From contig UQOG01000081.1 of the NCBI GenBank assembly GCA_900542615.1, forward strand, positions 1-8,986: 8,986 nt of DNA, in the 5' to 3' direction. Below the pieces are notes generated by a model. That model did not search any database. It had not been told where the DNA came from and was given only the letters and a program-made list of their open reading frames with translations. Positions within the stretch are counted from its first letter, which is position 1. Each line of letters starts with the position of its first letter. The position numbers were made by a program, and so were the translations under genes. This document shows positions 5,323-8,986 of this stretch, in pieces. Origin of the DNA: an uncultured Eubacteriales bacterium. GTDB taxonomy: Bacteria > Bacillota > Clostridia > Christensenellales > CAG-138.

Positions 5323-6339
5323 ATGAATATGCGCGAGATCCGGGAGGCAGCCCGGGGCCCCATGAAGAATTTCTGCAAGCTCTGTCCCGTCTGCGACGGC
5401 CGGGCCTGTGCCGGCCAAGTCCCCGGCATGGGCGGCACCATCACCGGCAGCTCCTTCCAAGCCAACTATGAGGCCCTGCGGGATACCCGTATCCTGATGC
5501 GGGTGATCCATGGCGCCAGCGACCCCTCCACGGAATTTACCCTCTTTGGGAAAACCTATCGCACCCCCATTCTGGCCGCCCCCATGACCGGCGCGGAATA
5601 CAACTGCGGCCAGGGCCTTACCGAGGCGGATTTCGTCATGGCCATCGTCCAGGGGGCGGAGGCCGCCGGCAGCCTGGGCTGGATCGGCGACGCCGCTAAC
5701 CTGGCCCTGTTTGAAGCCGGCTTGGCCGCCGCCCGGGCTTCCCAAAATGGCGTGGTGGCCATCATCAAGCCCCGGGACGAGCTTTCCGAGATCGTGCTCC
5801 GGTTCCGGGCCGCCGAGGAGGCCGGCGCCATCGCCCTGGGGATAGACCTGGACGGGGCGGGCCTGGTCACCATGCGGCTCCAGGGCCAGTCCGTGGGCCC
5901 CAAGACCTTGGCCCAGCTCAAGGCCATCCGGGCCCAGACCCAGCTCCCCTTCATCGTCAAGGGAATCATGACGGTGGACGAGGCAAAAATGTGCTGCGAG
6001 GCCGGCGCGGACTGCATCGTGGTATCCAACCACGGGGGCCGGGTGCTGGACGGCTGCCCCGGCGCCGCGGACGTGCTGCCCGAGATCGCCTATGCCCTGG
6101 ACGGCCAGATCCCCATCCTGGCGGACGGCTGCGTGCGCAGCGGCGTGGACGCCCTCAAGCTCATGGCCCTGGGCGCCAACGGCGTGCTGGTGGGCCGGCC
6201 CCTGTGCTGGGGCGCCTACGGCGGCGGCAGCGAGGGCGTGGCCACGGTGCTGCAAACCTATACCCAGCAGCTCTACCAGGCCATGATCATGACCGGCTGC
6301 CCGGACCTTTCCAGCATCGACGGCAAGATCCTGTACTGA
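5323..6339 (+). CDS. FMN-dependent alpha-hydroxy-acid dehydrogenase family protein with N-terminal Cys cluster (338 aa)
   Basis: A TIM-barrel flavoenzyme of the lactate/glycolate oxidase superfamily. PILAAPMTG (82-90) is the first FMN-binding strand, K213 in IVKGIMT contacts the flavin, and SNHGGRVLD (235-243) carries the catalytic base H237 and substrate-binding R240. ILADGCVRSGVDALKLMALGANGVLVGRP (265-293) is split here only by description: its D268, R272 and G291-R292 mark the FMN-phosphate site. The product should oxidise a 2-hydroxy acid or related substrate; which one is unknown. Unlike classical members, residues 18-29 form CxxCxxCxxxxC (C18, C21, C24, C29) followed by GQVPGMGG, suggesting an Fe-S or zinc site and perhaps electron transfer to a carrier instead of oxygen. 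Similar N-termini occur in clostridial relatives as far as I recall. AAGGAGG precedes the ATG by 10 bases. It stands alone on the plus strand; no partner gene is adjacent. Confidence 0.88.
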   Translation: MNMREIREAARGPMKNFCKLCPVCDGRACAGQVPGMGGTITGSSFQANYEALRDTRILMRVIHGASDPSTEFTLFGKTYRTPILAAPMTGAEYNCGQGLTEADFVMAIVQGAEAAGSLGWIGDAANLALFEAGLAAARASQNGVVAIIKPRDELSEIVLRFRAAEEAGAIALGIDLDGAGLVTMRLQGQSVGPKTLAQLKAIRAQTQLPFIVKGIMTVDEAKMCCEAGADCIVVSNHGGRVLDGCPGAADVLPEIAYALDGQIPILADGCVRSGVDALKLMALGANGVLVGRPLCWGAYGGGSEGVATVLQTYTQQLYQAMIMTGCPDLSSIDGKILY

Positions 6340-6358
6340 GTCAGCGCTTTCCTTCCCA

Positions 6359-6381
6359 CGCCCCGGCGCCCTGCCGGGGCG
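6359..6381 (+). terminator. GC hairpin after the FMN-dependent enzyme gene
   Basis: A 9-bp stem CGCCCCGGC / GCCGGGGCG with a GCCCT loop begins 20 bases after the TGA. It is followed by TTGCATAT rather than a clean T tract, so termination may be inefficient. Confidence 0.45.
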
Positions 6382-6428
6382 TTGCATATAGCCGGCGTTT
6401 GGGGCGGCGGCCTGGACCGGCGTTAGGA

Positions 6429-6466
6429 CCCCTCCAACGGCCCCCGGGGGGGGGCCGTTGGAGGGG
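6429..6466. terminator. 17-bp perfect hairpin between convergent genes
   Basis: CCCCTCCAACGGCCCCC pairs perfectly with GGGGGCCGTTGGAGGGG around a GGGG loop, making a run of nine G at 6446-6454. It lies between the convergent FMN enzyme and DUF3784 genes. Neither strand has a T tract after it, so it may be a transcription block, an mRNA 3'-end stabiliser or a repeat remnant. The rest of the 6340-6510 gap is GC-rich with one smaller hairpin (GCAGGG / CCCTGC, 6484-6497). Confidence 0.5.
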
Positions 6467-6510
6467 GCACAGCCCTCCCGGGAGCAGGGGGCCCTGCCCG
6501 GGGCGCGGGC

Positions 6511-6825
6511 TCAGCGGCGGATCCGGTTGTTGGTGTTCATATAGATCAGGTAAAAAAGGCTTACCAGGAAGAACAGCCCCAGCCCCAGGAAGAACAGCCA
6601 ATCCTGCCCCAAGGCATTCCCCAGGGCCAGGATCGCCCAGCAGCCGGCCAATAGGAACATGAGCCGGGACATGTGGCGGTAGAGCTTTTTTAGGTCGTAT
6701 GTTTCCTTTTCGGCCTTTGGGGCGGTGTTGTAGCCGGAGATCAGGAAGGCGCCCTTTTCCCGGCGGAACAGCCAGCCCAGCCCCAGGAACAGCAAAATGG
6801 TAAACCCATGGATCGCCAATAGCAT
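6511..6825 (-). CDS. DUF3784 family small membrane protein (104 aa)
   Basis: Three hydrophobic segments (about 2-20, 54-70 and 77-95) with a loop between the first two containing EKGAFLISGYNTAPKAEKETYD (23-44; key positions G25, G31, Y32, N33, T34). This GAFLI-GYNT signature is typical of DUF3784 proteins. Function is unknown. The protein ends in a short positively charged tail, NNRIRR. I place the start at the ATG at 6825 because GGGGAGG lies 9 bases upstream. The frame is open for 87 more codons, but that part runs through the hairpin-rich repeat region and is not protein-like. An ATG six codons upstream overlaps the ribosome binding site. No clear promoter was found between it and the repeat, so it may depend on read-through from the wall-hydrolase gene or on a promoter inside the element. 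Confidence 0.85.
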   Translation of the reverse strand: MLLAIHGFTILLFLGLGWLFRREKGAFLISGYNTAPKAEKETYDLKKLYRHMSRLMFLLAGCWAILALGNALGQDWLFFLGLGLFFLVSLFYLIYMNTNNRIRR

Positions 6826-6861
6826 AATCCGTATCCTCCCCATGGAAACGATAAGTCTAGG

Positions 6862-6891
6862 AAAAAGGAAGCGGCCAAAGGGCCGCTTCCC
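6862..6891 (-). terminator. Intact rho-independent terminator copy (after the wall-hydrolase gene)
   Basis: On the minus strand GGAAGCGGCC / GGCCGCTTCC forms a perfect 10-bp stem with a CTTT loop and is followed by TTTTT. The same 25 bp recur at 7092-7116, nearer the gene end but without the T tract. This copy is therefore the functional terminator, now displaced about 240 bp from the stop codon at 7132. Confidence 0.75.
6867..6891 (+). repeat. 25-bp direct repeat, left copy
   Basis: The 25 bases (stem GGAAGCGGCC, AAAG, GGCCGCTTCC, then C) are identical and in the same orientation as 7092-7116. The asymmetric AAAG loop shows that the copies are direct, not inverted. They bracket the hairpin-rich element at 6892-7091. 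Confidence 0.85.
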
Positions 6892-7091
6892 CAGTCTGTC
6901 GAAAAACCCCCGGGGGGTCGGGGGCCGCAGCCCCCGGAGGTTATAATCGGATTTGGCGGCGTGTACGGCAAATCCGCAAAAAGCCTTGCGTAGCAAGGGT
7001 TTCCCTGCATAGCTCCCTGGCCGCGCCGTAGGCGCAAGGGAGCTATGAAAACCTCGAAAAAGTGGCGCAAGCCACTTTTTCGACAAGCTGA
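6892..7091. mobile_element. MITE-like hairpin-array element (about 200 bp, noncoding)
   Basis: The ends form imperfect terminal inverted repeats: CAGTCTGTCGAAAAA at 6892-6906 and TTTTTCGACAAGCTG at 7076-7090, 13 of 15 matching. Inside are successive hairpins: CGGGGGC/GCCCCCG (6919-6936), CGGATTTG/CAAATCCG (6948-6976), CCTTGC/GCAAGG with GTA loop (6984-6998), CATAGCTCCCT/AGGGAGCTATG (7008-7047) and TCGAAAAAGTGGC/GCCACTTTTTCGA with GCAA loop (7054-7083). The flanking 25-bp direct repeats are copies of the upstream gene's terminator stem, only one of which keeps its T tract, as expected if an element inserted into the terminator and duplicated the target. No transposase is encoded. Alternatives are a structured 3'-UTR RNA or a composite dispersed repeat. 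Open frames crossing it are not convincing genes. Confidence 0.55.
7054..7083. repeat. Perfect 13-bp inverted repeat with GCAA loop
   Basis: TCGAAAAAGTGGC (7054-7066) and GCCACTTTTTCGA (7071-7083) are exact complements around GCAA, a GNRA-type tetraloop in plus-strand RNA (UUGC on the minus strand). It forms the right end of the 200-bp element, and its TTTTTCGA arm doubles as part of the terminal inverted repeat. Confidence 0.8.
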
Positions 7092-7116
7092 GGAAGCGGC
7101 CAAAGGGCCGCTTCCC
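7092..7116 (+). repeat. 25-bp direct repeat, right copy (terminator stem without T tract)
   Basis: Identical to 6867-6891. It begins 15 bases after the stop codon of the wall-hydrolase gene in minus-strand terms, where a terminator would be expected. On the minus strand it is followed by TCAGCTTG instead of T residues, so it should terminate poorly. Confidence 0.85.
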
Positions 7117-7131
7117 GGGTATTTTGTAGGG

Positions 7132-8847
7132 TTAGAAGATGCGCCAAGCGCAGATGAAGTTATCGTAGCTCCAATCTCCCAGGCAGGAACGGTGAACCAC
7201 CTTGCCCTCGCTGCTGGAAGCGTCGATCATGGTGCCGTCTCCCATGGCGATGGCCACATGGCCGTAGAATACGATCACATCGCCCATCTTCAGGTCGGTA
7301 AGGGAACGTACCTTCTGGTAGTTGGAAACGTTGCGCCAGCCGCTGCTGGTCAAGTACTTCTGGCTGACGCCCGCCTGGCGCAGGCACCAGTAGACGAAGC
7401 CGGAGCAGTCGAAGGTATTCGGGCCCTTGCCGCCCCGCACATAGCGACAGCCCAGCTTGCTCTTGGCGGCGGAGATAAAGGCGTTGAGGCTGCCGCCGCT
7501 GGAGGTGGAGCCGGAAGAACTGGAGGAACTGGAGGAGCCGCTATCCGAGGAGGACGAGGAACCTTCTACCGGCACGTAATCCGAAGCCGCGGCTTTGGCG
7601 CTTCCGGAGAACAGGGCCTGGATGGTATAGCGGCCCGCCTTGCCGTCCACGCTCAGCCCGTTGCGCTTCTGGAAGGCCTTGACGGCTTCCTCCGTATCCG
7701 AACCATAGTAGCCGGTGGCCTTGGCCCCAAGATATCCCAGTTCCCGGAGCTTGGACTGGACCTTTTGCACCGTTTCCCCGCTCATGCCCAGGGTCAGGGC
7801 GTTGGCTTCCGCGTCGGAACTCATGAGCAGCTTGCGGGTGGAAGGGCCGATATGGCCGTCCACAATCAGGCCGTTGATCTGCTGGAACAGCTTGGTAGCC
7901 GCCACCGTATCCTTGCCGAAGGTGCCGTCCGGCTCCGTGGTCAAATATCCCAGCTTATATAGCCGCTCCTGGTACTTGAGCACCTCGTCGCTCTTTTCCC
8001 CATAGGAAAGGGATTTGGGAATGGCGTCCTCGCTGTAGAGCATTTCCCGGGTCTCCTCGCCCACCTTGCCGTCCACGGTCAGATGGTTGCGCTCCTGGAA
8101 ATCCCGGATGGCCGCCTCGGTCTCCTCCCCGAAATAGCCGGTGGTCTTTTTCATGTAGTCCAATTCCACCAGACGGCTTTGCAGCTGCTCCACATCCGTG
8201 CCGGATACGCCGATGCTCACCATGTATTTCTTGGCCTGGGCGCTCATGAGCAGATCATAGGTCTGCTGGCCGACGCAGCCGTCGATGGTAAGCCCATGGC
8301 TCCGCTGAAACAGCTCCACCGCTTCCTTGGTGATGGAGCCGAACTTCTCCGTGGGCACGTCGTTGTCCATATAGCCCAGCTCCATCAACCGGGCCTGGAT
8401 CTTGGCCACCTCCGGACCCTCATAGCCCTTGCTGTACAACAGCGGGGTGGGGGTCGGCGCCGGCGTGGCCGTAGGGGCAGGGGTGGTGCCGGCCTGCAAG
8501 CGGGCCATATCCTCCTCCAGGGAGACCACGTCGTTGTCCGCCGCCAGGGCGGCGCCGCTGGCCCGAAGGGCGGCGGTAGACGCCTGGCTCGCCCCTACCT
8601 TTGCGGACGCCCGGCCGCCGGATAGGGCGATGCCGCCCCAAACACAGCCGCCCAATACCAGCACCGCAACGCATACCGTGGCAATGGCCCGCAAGTCCCC
8701 CTTTGCCAGGCCCGCCACCGTGCGGGACATAAAGCCGGATATGCCCCCCCGCCGGGAAAACCGCCGCCGGGAGATGGCGATCCGCCGTCCCCAATTGATA
8801 AATATCTCTTTGATGGCGGCCCAGCCGCCCTTGCGCTGTTTTCTCAT
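7132..8847 (-). CDS. Membrane-anchored NlpC/P60 endopeptidase with four peptidoglycan-binding repeats (571 aa)
   Basis: A cell-wall hydrolase predicted to cut peptide stems of peptidoglycan. Order: a very basic cytoplasmic N-terminus (1-52, many Arg/Lys), one membrane segment (about 53-76), a TPAPTATP-type linker (121-135), and four PG_binding_1 repeats (about 138-205, 211-273, 280-343 and 351-414). Each repeat has the L-x-x-LGY...G...T..AV..FQ...GL.VDG..G..T pattern. A Ser/Gly linker (429-453) leads to the NlpC/P60 domain (454-571). There FDCSGF holds catalytic C481 and YGHVAIAMGDG holds H530. The usual third His of the triad is replaced by D542 in MIDASSS. The start is the ATG at 8847; an in-frame ATG at 8856 overlaps the -10 box and cannot be used from this promoter. 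No Shine-Dalgarno site is present. It probably acts outside the membrane, held by its N-terminal anchor. Confidence 0.92.
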   Translation of the reverse strand: MRKQRKGGWAAIKEIFINWGRRIAISRRRFSRRGGISGFMSRTVAGLAKGDLRAIATVCVAVLVLGGCVWGGIALSGGRASAKVGASQASTAALRASGAALAADNDVVSLEEDMARLQAGTTPAPTATPAPTPTPLLYSKGYEGPEVAKIQARLMELGYMDNDVPTEKFGSITKEAVELFQRSHGLTIDGCVGQQTYDLLMSAQAKKYMVSIGVSGTDVEQLQSRLVELDYMKKTTGYFGEETEAAIRDFQERNHLTVDGKVGEETREMLYSEDAIPKSLSYGEKSDEVLKYQERLYKLGYLTTEPDGTFGKDTVAATKLFQQINGLIVDGHIGPSTRKLLMSSDAEANALTLGMSGETVQKVQSKLRELGYLGAKATGYYGSDTEEAVKAFQKRNGLSVDGKAGRYTIQALFSGSAKAAASDYVPVEGSSSSSDSGSSSSSSSSGSTSSGGSLNAFISAAKSKLGCRYVRGGKGPNTFDCSGFVYWCLRQAGVSQKYLTSSGWRNVSNYQKVRSLTDLKMGDVIVFYGHVAIAMGDGTMIDASSSEGKVVHRSCLGDWSYDNFICAWRIF

Positions 8848-8854
8848 AAGAAGC

Positions 8855-8882
8855 ATTATACCATAAAACCCGCCGTTGCAAA
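8855..8882 (-). promoter_or_regulatory. Extended -10 promoter abutting the NlpC/P60 gene start
   Basis: On the minus strand a perfect TATAAT (8855-8860) preceded by TGG gives a consensus extended -10. TTTGCA (8877-8882, 4 of 6) lies 16 bases upstream. The start point would be at 8848 or 8847, i.e. at the ATG itself, predicting a leaderless mRNA. Confidence 0.7.
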
Positions 8883-8896
8883 ATAAAACAATCTGT

Positions 8897-8919
8897 AAAG
8901 CCAGGAAACATCAGGCTTT
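8897..8919 (-). terminator. Possible weak terminator hairpin
   Basis: AAAGCC (8897-8902) and GGCTTT (8914-8919) can form a 6-bp stem with an 11-base loop. On the minus strand it is followed by ACAGATTGTTTTATTTT, a loose T-rich tail. It could end a leftward gene beyond the window, but the stem is short. Confidence 0.25.
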
Positions 8920-8947
8920 TCTAAAAGGGGACGACAAGAATCAGCGC

Positions 8948-8986
8948 ATGATCCCGGGGGAAGGGGAGGCCCGGGAGGCCAGCGGG
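8948..8986 (+). CDS. Possible start of a plus-strand gene running off the window
   Basis: From the ATG at 8948 the frame reads MIPGEGEAREASG to the edge, and GC content rises there as in coding DNA. AAGGGG lies 18 bases upstream, which is too far for a good ribosome binding site. The frame is open further upstream, so the true start is uncertain. Thirteen residues do not allow a family call, and a noncoding RNA cannot be excluded. Confidence 0.2.
   Translation, partial: MIPGEGEAREASG

Noticed and set aside
5161..6387. The glycosyltransferase reading frame stays open for another 409 codons upstream on the minus strand
   Set aside because: This part is antisense to the clearly real FMN enzyme gene, is rich in His/Gly/Ala/Pro without domain features, and would begin at a start with no promoter. 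It is a frame shadow of GC-rich coding DNA.
6847..6856. AACGATAAGT, similar to one half of the twin operator, upstream of the DUF3784 gene
   Set aside because: It is a single half-site with no symmetric partner, and an 8-base match is likely by chance in 9 kb.
6826..7086. 87-codon N-terminal extension of the DUF3784 frame
   Set aside because: It is translated from the hairpin-array element. DUF3784 proteins start at about the chosen ATG, which has a good ribosome binding site.
6867..7116. Two 25-bp repeats considered as a minimal CRISPR
   Set aside because: There are only two copies, the intervening DNA is about 200 bp and hairpin-rich, and no cas genes are present.
7045..7962. 305-codon open frame on the plus strand
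   Set aside because: It begins in the hairpin element and runs antisense through the NlpC/P60 gene. Its composition is that of a complementary-strand shadow with no recognisable domain.

Overview
The window looks like chromosomal DNA from a GC-rich member of the Bacillota, most likely a gut Clostridia lineage such as the Oscillospiraceae. That placement is an inference. It rests on strong AGGAGG-type ribosome binding sites, sigma-A-like promoters, use of GTG and TTG starts, short lipoproteins, and the family content (YitT/DUF2179, YozG-type HTH, DUF2975-like, DUF3784, clostridial NlpC/P60 with peptidoglycan-binding repeats). No rRNA, tRNA, CRISPR array, phage gene or transposase was seen.

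Layout, left to right. (1) 9-494, minus: a small lipoprotein with its own probable promoter. (2) 596-2731, minus: a compact three-gene operon read from right to left, consisting of a multi-pass membrane protein with a DUF2975-like C-terminus, a 79-aa YozG-type Cro/CI repressor, and a 294-aa lipoprotein whose start overlaps the repressor gene. A sigma-A promoter at 2774-2802 drives it. The promoter is bracketed by two nearly identical 21-bp imperfect palindromes whose centres are 42 bp apart, the expected layout for autoregulation by the small HTH protein. (3) 2806-3672, minus: a YitT-family membrane protein with its own promoter and a strong 5'-leader stem-loop. Its stop codon touches the distal operator of the next operon. 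(4) 3793-5160, minus: a PIG-V-like membrane glycosyltransferase whose extended -10 promoter sits so close to the ATG that the mRNA is predicted to be leaderless. (5) 5323-6339, plus: the only confidently plus-strand gene, an FMN-dependent alpha-hydroxy-acid dehydrogenase-like protein with an N-terminal four-cysteine cluster. (6) 6340-6510: a convergent intergenic region with two strong GC hairpins. (7) 6511-6825, minus: a small DUF3784 membrane protein. (8) 6826-7131: about 300 bp of noncoding, hairpin-dense DNA. It is best read as a roughly 200-bp MITE-like element that has split and duplicated the terminator of the next gene. (9) 7132-8847, minus: a membrane-anchored NlpC/P60 cell-wall hydrolase with four peptidoglycan-binding repeats, again with an extended -10 promoter directly against the start codon. 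(10) 8848-8986: promoter DNA and possibly the start of a plus-strand gene running off the edge.

The functional theme is the cell envelope: two lipoproteins, four integral membrane proteins and one wall hydrolase. The best candidates for something not routinely described are the twin-operator HTH/membrane-protein/lipoprotein operon, the hairpin-array element in the terminator, and two SD-less genes with predicted leaderless transcripts. Functions of the lipoproteins, the DUF2975-like protein and DUF3784 are unknown.
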